Shown here in pieces: positions 14,774-22,151 of a stretch of DNA of 22,625 bases (positions within the stretch are counted from its first letter, which is position 1; each line of letters opens with the position of its first letter). The stretch comes from an uncultured Woeseia sp. (GTDB taxonomy: Bacteria; Pseudomonadota; Gammaproteobacteria; Steroidobacterales; Woeseiaceae): positions 1 through 22,625 of the forward strand of contig CALALV010000076.1 of the NCBI GenBank assembly GCA_937925605.1, written 5' to 3'. Made by a program: the position numbers and the translations under genes. The notes beneath the pieces are model-generated. The model searched no databases. It had not been told where the DNA came from and was given only the letters and a program-made list of their open reading frames with translations.

Positions 14774-15643
14774 TCAGCCAAGCCCATAGTCTCCTTCTTC
14801 GTCCGCTGCGCGCCCGGCGTGCGTATCTGCCAATGCGTTGCCTCCCGCGTCGTCCGCCGCGTGGCCGGATTTCGTAGCTGCCAATCCGTCTTCTCCCGTG
14901 TCGTCCGCGGCGCGCCCGGCGGCCCTGTTTCGATGCAGCTCCATCAGCACCTTGCGGCTGTTCAGCTCCCTGCCGTCGAGATGATACGCGATCACGCCGC
15001 GCAGCAGGCGCCCGGCCGCGCGCAGCGTCTCCGGGTCGTCGAAGTCCCGCGCGCGGATGCCGAGCAGCTGCTGCCCGCTGAAAGCCATCGCCCCGCTCCG
15101 CGGCGCCACCGGGACCGCGCCCTGCCCGGGGCGGTACTCGTAGCAGCGGTCCCGAACGATGTCGTCCTGGCCTAGTGCATCCTGGCCCAGGTCGAGTGCA
15201 TAGCCGAGCAGCGCGAGCAGTTCGATTTCGAAGTCGCGCAGCAGCGCCGCCGGCCGCTCGCGCCCGGCGAGCTGCTCGACCGTGCGGCTGTACAGCGCAA
15301 AGATTTCGGGCTGCGGGTCGTGGCGGTGCATGAGCTTCAGCAACAGCTCGTTCGCGTAGTAGCCGGACAGCAACGCGTCGCCGGAGAGCGAGATTGGCGC
15401 GCCGTTCATCTCGGCGCCGGTCAGCGTGCCGAGCTCCGCGCGGCCGGCCCACGACAGCGACAACGGCAGGAACGGCCGCAGCACGCCGCGCAGCTTCGAC
15501 TTCGCCGAGCGCGCGCCGCGCGCGACCAGCGCGAGCCGGCCGTGGTCGCGGCTCAGTATGTCGAGTATCCGGCTCGTGTCGCGGAACGGACGGTGGTGCA
15601 GCAGCCACGCCGGCTCGTTCTGGATGCGGTGCCTGGCGCTCAT
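14774..15643 (-). CDS. recO: DNA repair protein RecO with repetitive C-terminal tail
   Basis: A 289-residue recombination mediator. RecO works with RecR to load RecA onto SSB-coated single-stranded DNA in the RecF pathway. The N-terminal OB-fold opens with NEPAWLLHHRPFRDTSRILD and KLRGVLRPFLPLSLSW, followed by the helical region (GYYANELLLKLMHRHDPQP, ALLRDFEIELLALLGYALDL). The conserved core ends near HLDGRELNSRKVLMELHR at about residue 238. Beyond this is a tail of about 50 residues made of three imperfect 17-residue repeats (GRAADDTGEDGLAATKS, GHAADDAGGNALADTHA and a partial third). E. coli RecO is 242 residues, so this tail is an addition and is probably disordered. It begins 4 bases after the era stop codon. 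Confidence 0.93.
   Translation of the reverse strand: MSARHRIQNEPAWLLHHRPFRDTSRILDILSRDHGRLALVARGARSAKSKLRGVLRPFLPLSLSWAGRAELGTLTGAEMNGAPISLSGDALLSGYYANELLLKLMHRHDPQPEIFALYSRTVEQLAGRERPAALLRDFEIELLALLGYALDLGQDALGQDDIVRDRCYEYRPGQGAVPVAPRSGAMAFSGQQLLGIRARDFDDPETLRAAGRLLRGVIAYHLDGRELNSRKVLMELHRNRAAGRAADDTGEDGLAATKSGHAADDAGGNALADTHAGRAADEEGDYGLG
14799..14921 (-). repeat. 51-bp tandem repeat in the 3' end of recO
   Basis: Two full 51-bp units, 14799-14849 and 14850-14900, match at about 39 of 51 positions by hand count. A third partial unit at 14901-14921 matches the first at 20 of 21 positions. Each unit begins TCGTCCGC on the plus strand. Because 51 is a multiple of three, the repeat encodes the 17-residue repeats of the RecO tail. 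A degraded fourth part seems to continue towards 14777, across the alternative pdxJ start and its AAGGAG. The pattern indicates slippage or unequal crossing-over at the recO/pdxJ junction. Confidence 0.8.
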
Positions 15644-15647
15644 CGGC

Positions 15648-16547
15648 TCAGGGCAGGTCGTAGCCGAGTTGGGCGAGGTCCTTGTCGCTGTCGGCCCAGT
15701 TGTCCCGGACCTTGACCCACAGCTCGAGGTGCACCGGACGACCGTACTCGCGCTTCAGCTCCAGCCGGGCCTGGCGGCCGATCTTCTTCAACAGTTGCCC
15801 GCCGCGGCCGACGACGATGCCCTTCTGGCTGTCTCGCTCGACCCAGATCACGGCGTTGACCGCGAGGCCGCCGGGCTCTTCCTCGAAGCGCTCCAGCGTC
15901 ACGGTCAGCCCGTACGGCAGCTCGTGGCGCAGCTCGAAAGTCAGCTTCTCGCGGATCAGCTCGGCGGCCCGGAACGCGTCGGAACGATCGCTGACGGTAT
16001 CCGCGGGAAACAGCGGCGGCGATTCGGGCAGGTATTCGCGCAGCAGCGCGGGCAGCCTGTCGAGATTGTCGCCGCGGCGCGCCGAGATCGGGACGATGTC
16101 GGCGAAAGCGTGGCGCTTCGACAGCGCGTCGATTTCCTCCAGCAGGCGTTCTTTCGGGGTAACCCGGTCGATCTTGTTCAGTGCCGCCAGCGCCGGCTTG
16201 CCGAGCGCGGCGATGCGCTCGAGCACGGCGTCGTCCTCCGCGGTCCAGCGCCCGGCCTCGCAAACGAACAGCACCGCGTCGGCGTCGGCCAGCGCGTTCG
16301 CGGCCGTGCGGTTCATCATCCGGTTCATCGCCTTCGGCGCATGCGCGTGCAGCCCCGGCGTATCCACGAAAATCGTCTGGCAGCCAACGTCCGTGAGCAC
16401 GCCGAGGATGCGATGCCGGGTCGTCTGTGGTTTCGGCGAGACGATGCTGACCTTGCGGCCGAGCAGCCCGTTGATCAGCGTCGACTTGCCGACGTTCGGG
16501 CGCCCGACCACGGCGACGAAGCCGGCGCGCTGCGGCTGCCCGTTCAC
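15648..16547 (-). CDS. era: GTPase Era
   Basis: An essential GTPase of 299 residues that binds 16S rRNA near its 3' end during assembly of the 30S ribosomal subunit. G motifs in order: G1 GRPNVGKST (about residues 16-24), G2 region SPKPQTTRHRI, G3 DTPG, G4 NKID and G5 SAR. The C-terminal KH domain carries GIVVGRGGQLLKKIG and the ending VRDNWADSDKDLAQLGYDL is typical. The start is GTG at 16547, overlapping the rnc stop by four bases (GTGA). This fits the E. coli arrangement, where rnc and era are cotranscribed and coupled. The open frame continues far upstream only as a shadow of rnc. Confidence 0.97.
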   Translation of the reverse strand: MNGQPQRAGFVAVVGRPNVGKSTLINGLLGRKVSIVSPKPQTTRHRILGVLTDVGCQTIFVDTPGLHAHAPKAMNRMMNRTAANALADADAVLFVCEAGRWTAEDDAVLERIAALGKPALAALNKIDRVTPKERLLEEIDALSKRHAFADIVPISARRGDNLDRLPALLREYLPESPPLFPADTVSDRSDAFRAAELIREKLTFELRHELPYGLTVTLERFEEEPGGLAVNAVIWVERDSQKGIVVGRGGQLLKKIGRQARLELKREYGRPVHLELWVKVRDNWADSDKDLAQLGYDLP

Positions 16548-17251
16548 GTGCGCCGGCCCGTTGCGCCGCGCAGCGCGTCCAGCAGCGCGGTCGCCGCGGC
16601 CTGTTCGGCGGCGCGGCGCGAGCCCCCCTCCCCGGCACGCTCGAGCTCGAGCGCGGGCACGCGGCAGACGACCGCGAAGCGGCGTCGGTGCGGCTTGCCG
16701 GAAACGTCGGTGACCGCGTAATCCGGCAACGGCAGGCCGTCCGCCTGCAGGCGTTCCTGCAGGCGCGTCTTCGGGTCCTTCAGGCTCTCCGAGTCGGGCA
16801 GCGCCGCCAGCCTGCCGGCATAGACCTCGCGGATCAGCTGCTCGGCCGCGGCAAAGCCGCGGTCCAGGTAGACGGCACCGAACAGCGCTTCCAGCGCGTC
16901 GGCGAGGATCGAGGAACGGCGGTGGCCGCCGGTCTTCTTTTCGCCACTGCCGAGCTGCAGGTGTTCGCCGATACCGAGTTCGCCGGCGAGTTCGGCGAGC
17001 GCCCGGTCGTTGACCAGCGACGCACGCAACCGGCTGAGGTCGCCTTCCGGGGCGTCCGGGCGGCGCGTGTAGACGGCATGCGAAATGACGAAATCGAGCA
17101 CGGCATCGCCGAGGAACTCGAGCCGCTCGTTGCTCTGGCCGGCCGCGCTGCGGTGGGTCAGGGCCTCGTCGAGCAGGCGCGGGTCCTCGAAGCGGTAGCC
17201 GAGCGAACGCTCGAGCCACGCGGCGGCGCGTGCTGCCGGGTTGTCAGCCAT
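16544..17251 (-). CDS. rnc: Ribonuclease III
   Basis: A 235-residue double-strand-specific endoribonuclease that processes rRNA precursors and many mRNAs. The catalytic domain shows the signature NERLEFLGDAV at residues 41-51, with the metal ligand Asp49, and ILADALEALFGAVYLD with Asp119 and Glu122. The C-terminal double-stranded RNA binding domain begins near DPKTRLQERLQADGL and ends with GGSRRAAEQAAATALLDAL. The length is close to the usual 226. The ATG at 17251 is set by the family N-terminus; the 52 upstream codons are not coding. The ribosome-binding site is weak. A hairpin in the 70-base leader could be a target for RNase III autoregulation. Confidence 0.97.
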   Translation of the reverse strand: MADNPAARAAAWLERSLGYRFEDPRLLDEALTHRSAAGQSNERLEFLGDAVLDFVISHAVYTRRPDAPEGDLSRLRASLVNDRALAELAGELGIGEHLQLGSGEKKTGGHRRSSILADALEALFGAVYLDRGFAAAEQLIREVYAGRLAALPDSESLKDPKTRLQERLQADGLPLPDYAVTDVSGKPHRRRFAVVCRVPALELERAGEGGSRRAAEQAAATALLDALRGATGRRT

Positions 17252-17274
17252 GCTCGGGCCCGGAGTGATAGAGG

Positions 17275-17310
17275 GGCGGTCTATCCTGCCAGACGGGCCG
17301 GCAGGCCGCC
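17275..17310 (-). promoter_or_regulatory. Bulged hairpin in the rnc leader
   Basis: On the minus strand GGCGGCCTGCC (17310 to 17300) can pair with GGCAGG (17290 to 17285) and CCGCC (17279 to 17275), giving 11 base pairs with a 5-base bulge and a 9-base loop. An alternative 6-bp hairpin, GATAGA with TCTATC (17267-17285), competes with it. In E. coli, RNase III cleaves a stem in the rnc 5' leader and so limits its own expression. A similar role here is inference only. Confidence 0.4.
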
Positions 17311-17321
17311 ACGGCAGCGCG

Positions 17322-17711
17322 TCAACGGCGTACGACGACCCGCTTGTCGAATCGCACCGTGAAATAGACGTTGGCCACGTACGGCACCGAGTGCTCGTAC
17401 GAGGCATCGACGAGAAAGCCGCCGGGGTCGGTCGAGACCTTGATGTCCTTCGGTTCGATCACGGACACTGCCTCGATCGCGAAACGCCGTTCGATGGATT
17501 TGCGGATCGCGCCGATGCTCGGGCCCTGGCCGTCGAACTCTTCCTTGACGCCGTCGACGACGCTCGCGACCTTCATGTAGTTCAGGTAGACCGGCGTGAG
17601 CTGGATCGCGGCGAAGGCGAACAGGCCGACGAAGGCCACCAGAATCAGCATGCCGATCGTGGTCATGCCGCGCACGCGGCGCGGGCCCGAAGTGCCATAG
17701 CGAGCTTTCAC
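17322..17711 (-). CDS. DUF4845 domain single-pass membrane protein
   Basis: A 129-residue inner-membrane protein of the DUF4845 family, of unknown function. The sequence has a basic N-terminus (residues 1-14, with RRVRG) then a pilin-like opening MTTIGMLILVAFVGLFAFAA, which forms the single membrane helix at about residues 16-40. The remaining 90 residues are soluble and presumably periplasmic. The family is regularly found between lepB and rnc in gammaproteobacteria, exactly as here. The start is GTG at 17711, preceded by AGGAG eight bases upstream. It is separated from lepB by an 81-base AT-richer gap that may hold a promoter. The type IV pilin-like look of the N-terminus is superficial; no prepilin peptidase site with the conserved Glu is seen. 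Confidence 0.88.
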   Translation of the reverse strand: MKARYGTSGPRRVRGMTTIGMLILVAFVGLFAFAAIQLTPVYLNYMKVASVVDGVKEEFDGQGPSIGAIRKSIERRFAIEAVSVIEPKDIKVSTDPGGFLVDASYEHSVPYVANVYFTVRFDKRVVVRR

Positions 17712-17759
17712 GTCAAGGTCTCCTGAACGAACGGGCGTACTGTCGCTGGATTTGACGCG

Positions 17760-17765
17760 ATTTTA
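17760..17765 (-). promoter_or_regulatory. Possible -10 box upstream of the DUF4845-rnc-era operon
   Basis: The minus strand reads TAAAAT in the only AT-rich gap of this stretch, 48 bases before the GTG start of the DUF4845 gene. No convincing -35 hexamer is found at 16-18 bases upstream (GTGTAA is the best fit). A separate promoter for DUF4845-rnc-era-recO is plausible, but the call rests mainly on base composition. Confidence 0.3.
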
Positions 17766-17792
17766 GCGGCCATTTCAGTGATTTACACCACA

Positions 17793-18530
17793 TTATTGAA
17801 TCTTGTCGCCAATTCGGTCCCAGCGCGGCCAGGCCAGCCCGTCCATGTGCATCCAGATGCGCGTCGCCTCGCCCACCAGGTGGGACTCGGGGATCGCCGA
17901 AATGTAGCGGCTGTCCTTCGAGTTATCGCGGTTGTCGCCCATGACGAAGTAGTGCCCGTCCGGCACGGTATAGACGTTTTCGCCGGCGCGCGAGCCCGGC
18001 GCCGTGATCTGGATCCGGTGCTCGCGCTCCCCGAAGGTCTCGCGGTACACCTGCGCCTCCTCGCTGGCCTCGAGCGGGATCGTCTCGCCGTTGATGGTCA
18101 GCCGGTGGTCGCGGTAGACGATCGTGTCGCCCGGCAGACCGATGACCCGCTTGATGTAGTTGATGCTGGGCTCCGACGGCAGCCGGAAGACGACGACGTC
18201 GCCGCGCTCGGGCTCGCCCGTCTCCAGCACCTTGGTCTCGAGCACCGGTAGCCGCAGGCCGTAGGAATACTTCTTGACGAAGATGAAGTCGCCGCGCAGC
18301 AGCGTCGGCTCCATGGAGCCCGACGGGATGCGGAACGGCTCGAAAATGAACGAGCGGATGACGAGCACGAGCAGCAGCACCGGGAAGAACGACTGCGAAT
18401 ATTCGACCACGGTTGCGAGGCCGCCCGCGGGCTTCTCGCCGCGCCGGGCGAGCACGAAGCGATTGTAGGCGACGACCGCGCCGCTGAACGCGGTCAGCAA
18501 TACCAGTATCAGTGCCAGATTGATGTCCAA
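17793..18530 (-). CDS. lepB: Signal peptidase I LepB
   Basis: A 245-residue inner-membrane serine protease that cleaves signal peptides from exported proteins. Two membrane helices are visible (about residues 3-22 and 45-62). The catalytic serine is Ser72 in IPSGSMEPTLLRGD and the lysine base is Lys127 in NYIKRVIGLPGD. The C-terminal signature GHYFVMGDNRDNSKDSRY is intact. The start is a TTG at 18530, chosen because the N-terminus MDINLALILV aligns directly with MANMFALILV of E. coli LepB. An AGGAG lies only one base upstream, which is unusually close and may lower initiation. The protein is shorter than E. coli LepB (324) but normal for other gammaproteobacteria. It follows lepA by 23 bases. 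Confidence 0.96.
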   Translation of the reverse strand: MDINLALILVLLTAFSGAVVAYNRFVLARRGEKPAGGLATVVEYSQSFFPVLLLVLVIRSFIFEPFRIPSGSMEPTLLRGDFIFVKKYSYGLRLPVLETKVLETGEPERGDVVVFRLPSEPSINYIKRVIGLPGDTIVYRDHRLTINGETIPLEASEEAQVYRETFGEREHRIQITAPGSRAGENVYTVPDGHYFVMGDNRDNSKDSRYISAIPESHLVGEATRIWMHMDGLAWPRWDRIGDKIQ

Positions 18531-18553
18531 GCTCCTGCTGACTCCCTGTGTCG

Positions 18554-20344
18554 CTACTTGTCGACGCGCAGCACGGCCAGAAACGCCTCCTGCGGAATCT
18601 CGACCGAGCCGATCTGCTTCATGCGCCGCTTGCCGGCCTTCTGCTTCTCAAGCAGCTTGCGCTTGCGGGTCACATCGCCGCCGTAGCACTTCGCCGTCAC
18701 GTTCTTGCGCAGCGCTTTGACCGTGCTGCGCGCGATGATCTGCGAACCGATTGCCGCCTGGATCGCGACGTCGAACATCTGCCGCGGAATCAGGTCTTTC
18801 ATCTTTTCGACCAGCTCGCGACCCCGGTGTTGCGCCTTGTCGCGATGGACGATGATCGACAGCGCGTCCACGCGATCCTTGTTTATCAGCACGTCGAGGC
18901 GGACCAGCGTGGCGGCCTCGAAGCGCACGAACTCGTAATCGAACGACGCAAAGCCGCGGCTGACGGATTTCAGCCGGTCGAAGAAATCGAGTACGACTTC
19001 GGCCAGCGGCATCTCGTACTCCAGCGAGATTTGCCGGCCGAGATAGCGCATCTGCGTCTGCACGCCGCGCTTCTCGATGCACAGCTTGATGACCGCGCCG
19101 ACGTGTTCTTCCGGGACCAGGATGCCTGCGCGGATGATCGGCTCGCGCAGTTCCTCGACCTCGTTCGCCGGCGGCAGCCGCGAGGGATTGTCGACGTACA
19201 CGGTCTCGCCGTTGGTTTGCAGGACCTCGAACACGACGGTCGGCGCGGTCGTTATCAGCTCGAGGTCGTACTCACGCTCGAGGCGTTCCTGCACGATCTC
19301 CATGTGCAGCATGCCGAGGAAGCCGCAGCGGAACCCGAAGCCGAGCGCGGCGGACGTCTCCGGCTCGAAATGCAGGGCCGCGTCGTTCAGGCGCAGTTTC
19401 TGCAGCGCCTCGCGGAAGGACTCGTAGTCGTCGGAGCTGACCGGGAACAGGCCCGCGAATACCCTCGGCTGCACCTGCTTGAAACCCGGCAACGGCCTGT
19501 CACTCGGCGCCTGGGTCAGCGTCAGCGTGTCGCCGACGGGCGCACCGAAGATGTCCTTGATGCCCGCGATGACGAACCCGACCTCGCCGGTCCGCAGTTC
19601 GTCGCGGTCGGTCATCTTCGGCGTGAACGTCCCGACGCGATCGGCAAGGTAGCTGCGACCCGTCGACATGACGGTGATCTTGCTGCCCTTGCCGAGCCGT
19701 CCATTGACGATTCGCACCAGCGACACGACGCCGACGTAGTTGTCGAAGTAGGAATCGATGATCAGCGCCTGCAGCGGGCCGTCGGGGTTTCCCTGCGGCG
19801 GCGGGATCACCGCGACGAGCTGCTCGAGCAGTTCGCCGACCCCGGCGCCCGTCTTCGCGCTGACCCGCTGGGCGTTCCTGGCCTCGATCCCGATGATGTC
19901 TTCGATCTCGTGGATGACCCGCTCCGGGTCGGCCGCCGGCAGGTCGACCTTGTTCAGCACCGGCAGGACCTCGAGACCCATGTCGATTGCGGTCACGCAG
20001 TTGGCGACGCTCTGCGCCTCGACGCCCTGCGCTGCGTCGACGACCAGCAGCGCGCCCTCGCAGGCCGCGAGCGAGCGCGATACCTCGTAGGAGAAGTCGA
20101 CGTGGCCCGGCGTGTCGATGAAGTTGAGCTGGTAGGTCTGGCCGTCCTTCGCCTGGTAGTCCAGCGAGACGTTCTGCGCCTTGATCGTGATGCCGCGCTC
20201 CCGCTCGAGGTCCATCGAATCGAGCACCTGCTCCAGCATTTCGCGATCGCTCAGGCCGCCGCACAGCTGGATGAAACGGTCGGCCAGGGTCGACTTCCCG
20301 TGATCGATATGCGCGATGATGGAGAAATTGCGGATGTGCTTCAT
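18554..20344 (-). CDS. lepA: Elongation factor 4 (LepA/EF4)
   Basis: A 596-residue translational GTPase, very close in length to E. coli LepA (599), involved in ribosome function and 30S biogenesis. The G motifs are AHIDHGKST at residues 11-19, the FIDTPGHVDFSYEVSRSL block (G3), and LNKVDLPAADPE (G4). Domains II, III and V follow, with FRCGFLGMLHMEI and the LepA-specific C-terminal domain (VTRKRKLLEKQKAGKRRMK and ending VPQ-like IPQEAFLAVL). The start MKHIRNFSIIAHIDHGKST is unambiguous. There is no clear ribosome-binding site before the ATG at 20344. A candidate -10 box lies 40-45 bases upstream. Confidence 0.98.
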   Translation of the reverse strand: MKHIRNFSIIAHIDHGKSTLADRFIQLCGGLSDREMLEQVLDSMDLERERGITIKAQNVSLDYQAKDGQTYQLNFIDTPGHVDFSYEVSRSLAACEGALLVVDAAQGVEAQSVANCVTAIDMGLEVLPVLNKVDLPAADPERVIHEIEDIIGIEARNAQRVSAKTGAGVGELLEQLVAVIPPPQGNPDGPLQALIIDSYFDNYVGVVSLVRIVNGRLGKGSKITVMSTGRSYLADRVGTFTPKMTDRDELRTGEVGFVIAGIKDIFGAPVGDTLTLTQAPSDRPLPGFKQVQPRVFAGLFPVSSDDYESFREALQKLRLNDAALHFEPETSAALGFGFRCGFLGMLHMEIVQERLEREYDLELITTAPTVVFEVLQTNGETVYVDNPSRLPPANEVEELREPIIRAGILVPEEHVGAVIKLCIEKRGVQTQMRYLGRQISLEYEMPLAEVVLDFFDRLKSVSRGFASFDYEFVRFEAATLVRLDVLINKDRVDALSIIVHRDKAQHRGRELVEKMKDLIPRQMFDVAIQAAIGSQIIARSTVKALRKNVTAKCYGGDVTRKRKLLEKQKAGKRRMKQIGSVEIPQEAFLAVLRVDK

Positions 20345-20383
20345 GAGGGTTGCAGGCGGCGCGCCGGCGCGGACCAGCGGCGA

Positions 20384-20389
20384 AGTATA
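20384..20389 (-). promoter_or_regulatory. Candidate -10 box of lepA-lepB
   Basis: The minus strand reads TATACT within TATATACT, the most AT-rich spot in the 78-base gap upstream of lepA. The matching -35 position (CGGTTC, complement of 20407-20412) is poor. Transcription would start near 20377, giving a leader of about 33 bases that contains the self-complementary GCGCCGGCGC. Confidence 0.35.
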
Positions 20390-20422
20390 TACGTTTAGGC
20401 CCCGGGGAACCGGCTCCGGCTC

Positions 20423-20677
20423 TCAGGCTTCGTCGAGCAGGCGGCGAACGGCGGCGCGGTCGAGGCGGTGGCGGCAGAGCTCCCGGCCCTCGCACTCGAC
20501 GACCGGAACCTCGCTGCCGTAGCGTTGCTGCCAGTCCGCCCGCTCGTCGACGTCACGCACCTCGACCGTCCCCCGGCCGCGGACCAGCGGCAGCAGCTCC
20601 TCGATCAGCACCTCGCACAGGTGACAGCCGCGGCGGCTGTAGACGACGAGCCGCGGAGCGCGCGACTGCGTGCTCAA
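20423..20677 (-). CDS. Glutaredoxin-like thiol-disulfide protein
   Basis: An 84-residue thioredoxin-fold protein of the short glutaredoxin-like family (Pfam glutaredoxin-like/DUF836). It has LVVYSRRGCHLCEV with the redox pair Cys18-Cys21, then a helix, VRDVDERADWQQRYGSEVP and the cis-proline motif VPVVECEGRELCRH. The partner is unknown. The start is TTG at 20677, overlapping the rseC stop by four bases (TTGA), with no ribosome-binding site of its own, so translation probably depends on rseC. It lies where many gammaproteobacteria carry mucD/degP between the rse genes and lepA. Since RseC belongs to a SoxR-reducing family with conserved cysteines, a redox partnership is possible but unproven. 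Confidence 0.87.
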   Translation of the reverse strand: MSTQSRAPRLVVYSRRGCHLCEVLIEELLPLVRGRGTVEVRDVDERADWQQRYGSEVPVVECEGRELCRHRLDRAAVRRLLDEA

Positions 20678-21126
20678 GAGGCCGCGGCGGGTGGCAGGCG
20701 CTCGCCGATGTCCGGCTCGAGCTCGCCCGGGCAGCGGTCACGGGCGAGCAGGCGCCTGCCTGCCGCGAGCGATCCGGCCAGCGCGACCGCCGCGGCGAGG
20801 ACCAGCTCGGCGTCGGTCAGCGGGCCGCGCAGCCAGTTGACGGCGGCCGGTACGCCGAGCAGCGCGATGAGCGGCAGCCCGTAGGCCAGCAGTGCCGCCC
20901 GCAGCAGGCGTTCCGGGGCGAGCCGCAGGCTCACCCGGTCGCCGGGCGCCAGCGCGATCCCCGGCGGCCTGTGCAGCGTGAATTCGCGTGCGCCGCGGCC
21001 GGCCTCCAGCAGGCCGGCGCCGCAGCCGCGGCCGGCCTGGCAGCGGGCGCAGGCGAACGCGCGCTCGACCCGGACGACCGCGCGATCGCCGCGAATCGCG
21101 GTCACGGTGCCCTGCGGCTGGTTCAT
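20674..21126 (-). CDS. rseC: RseC/MucC family protein
   Basis: A 150-residue inner-membrane protein of the RseC/MucC family (SoxR-reducing system protein RseC). The N-terminal cytoplasmic part has a beta-rich segment (GTVTAIRGDRAVVRVER) and a cysteine cluster, Cys26, Cys29 and Cys35 (ACARCQAGRGCG). Two membrane helices follow at about residues 75-96 and 105-122. The C-terminal tail is short. In E. coli the family is linked both to sigma-E regulation and to reduction of the SoxR iron-sulfur cluster; the exact action is unclear. It follows rseB by 22 bases, with an ATG at 21126. The family resemblance is moderate, but the position is characteristic. Confidence 0.9.
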   Translation of the reverse strand: MNQPQGTVTAIRGDRAVVRVERAFACARCQAGRGCGAGLLEAGRGAREFTLHRPPGIALAPGDRVSLRLAPERLLRAALLAYGLPLIALLGVPAAVNWLRGPLTDAELVLAAAVALAGSLAAGRRLLARDRCPGELEPDIGERLPPAAAS

Positions 21127-21148
21127 GGTTGCGGGGGCTCCGCCGCGC

Positions 21149-22123
21149 TCACTCGCGGCGCATCGAGTCGGCGATGCGCTGCACCGTCGCGGCGGGCACC
21201 TCGCCGACCGCGGTCACCTGGTGCCCGTCGATCAGCGTGCTGTAGGAATTGGCCGCGCCGAGGCGATGGCGGCCGGCGACGTCGCTGTCCCGCCGCGCGG
21301 CGATGAATACCGACACGGTCGCGAGCCCGTCGCTGTACAGGATGTGCGTGACGGGTTCGTCGACCCCCGGCATCTGCTCCGTGCGCGTGGCCACGCTGCG
21401 AAAGCCGCTCGGGAGATCGCCGCTCGTCCAGTCCGTTTCCACCCCGACAACCTCGTCACGGGTCGGCTCGGAGTACCAGGTGAAATTGTCGAGGCTCAGC
21501 GAAGGCTGGAGCGCCTCCGCGGGAATCTCGGAATCGAAGCTGATGTCGGCGAACTTGAGCTGCTCGAGCACGGCACCGTCGCTGCCGACCAGCTCGGTAC
21601 GCAATGGGAACGCGGTCTCGCGGTCCAGCCACAGCCGGTGGCCGAAGCGCCAGTTGTCGTGCGGCCTGATTGCGAGCAGCAGCGCCCGGCGGCCGGCGAC
21701 CCGCTCCTCGCGGACGATCGACAGGTCGTACTCGGCGCCGAAGCGCAGCTCGCTGCTCGGCAGGGTCGAGAACAGCGTGCTGCGGTCGTTCCATTGTTCG
21801 ATCAGCACGGACTTCTGGTCCGGCAGGATGCAATGCACTTCGTTGCCGTTGCGGATGATCTCGAGACCGTTGCCTTCCTGGGTCACGACTTTCTCGTTGA
21901 CCACGCCGTCGACGACCCGGTGCATGACCTTGAGCGCGTCGGAGCGGCCATTCTTGCGGCGAATGACCGTACCCTGGTAATCGATCGTGCTGACGACCGT
22001 GGCCATCCGGTCCAGCCAGTCGTTGGGACTCTCCGCGGCGCGCGTGGCGACAGCGGCCGCCAGCCCCGCGCACAGCAGCAGGGCCGTGGCGACGCGCCGG
22101 TCGCGAGCCGCCGCCGGATTCAT
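21149..22123 (-). CDS. rseB: Sigma-E regulatory protein RseB/MucB
   Basis: A 324-residue periplasmic protein. RseB binds the periplasmic part of the anti-sigma factor RseA and shields it from DegS, and it releases RseA when it senses lipid or lipopolysaccharide stress. A signal peptide is seen at residues 1-28 (RRVATALLLCAGLAAAVATRAA). The two-domain layout follows: the N-terminal domain (NDWLDRMATVVSTIDYQGTVI, KVMHRVVDGVVNEKVV, LDRETAFPLRTEL) and the C-terminal domain (FTWYSEPTRDEV, HILYSDGLATVSVFI, ending GEVPAATVQRIADSM). I chose the ATG at 22123, which has a GAGG-type site and a standard signal peptide. The ATG at 22147 and the start at 22180 are less likely, because both add residues before the signal peptide. 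Confidence 0.93.
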   Translation of the reverse strand: MNPAAARDRRVATALLLCAGLAAAVATRAAESPNDWLDRMATVVSTIDYQGTVIRRKNGRSDALKVMHRVVDGVVNEKVVTQEGNGLEIIRNGNEVHCILPDQKSVLIEQWNDRSTLFSTLPSSELRFGAEYDLSIVREERVAGRRALLLAIRPHDNWRFGHRLWLDRETAFPLRTELVGSDGAVLEQLKFADISFDSEIPAEALQPSLSLDNFTWYSEPTRDEVVGVETDWTSGDLPSGFRSVATRTEQMPGVDEPVTHILYSDGLATVSVFIAARRDSDVAGRHRLGAANSYSTLIDGHQVTAVGEVPAATVQRIADSMRRE

Positions 22124-22151
22124 GACTGCCTGCCTCGCGGGCCGCATGCCC

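Noticed and set aside
17708..17760. DUF4845 protein as a type IV pilin-like subunit
   Set aside because: The N-terminal helix resembles a pilin but there is no prepilin cleavage site with the conserved glutamate, and the position matches the DUF4845 family.
18548..20398. Plus-strand open frame of 616 codons opposite lepA
   Set aside because: It is antisense to a clear LepA gene and contains no recognisable domain.
20401..20422. Inverted repeat around GGAACCGGCTCC as a terminator after the glutaredoxin-like gene
   Set aside because: The stem has mismatches and no T-run follows on the minus strand.
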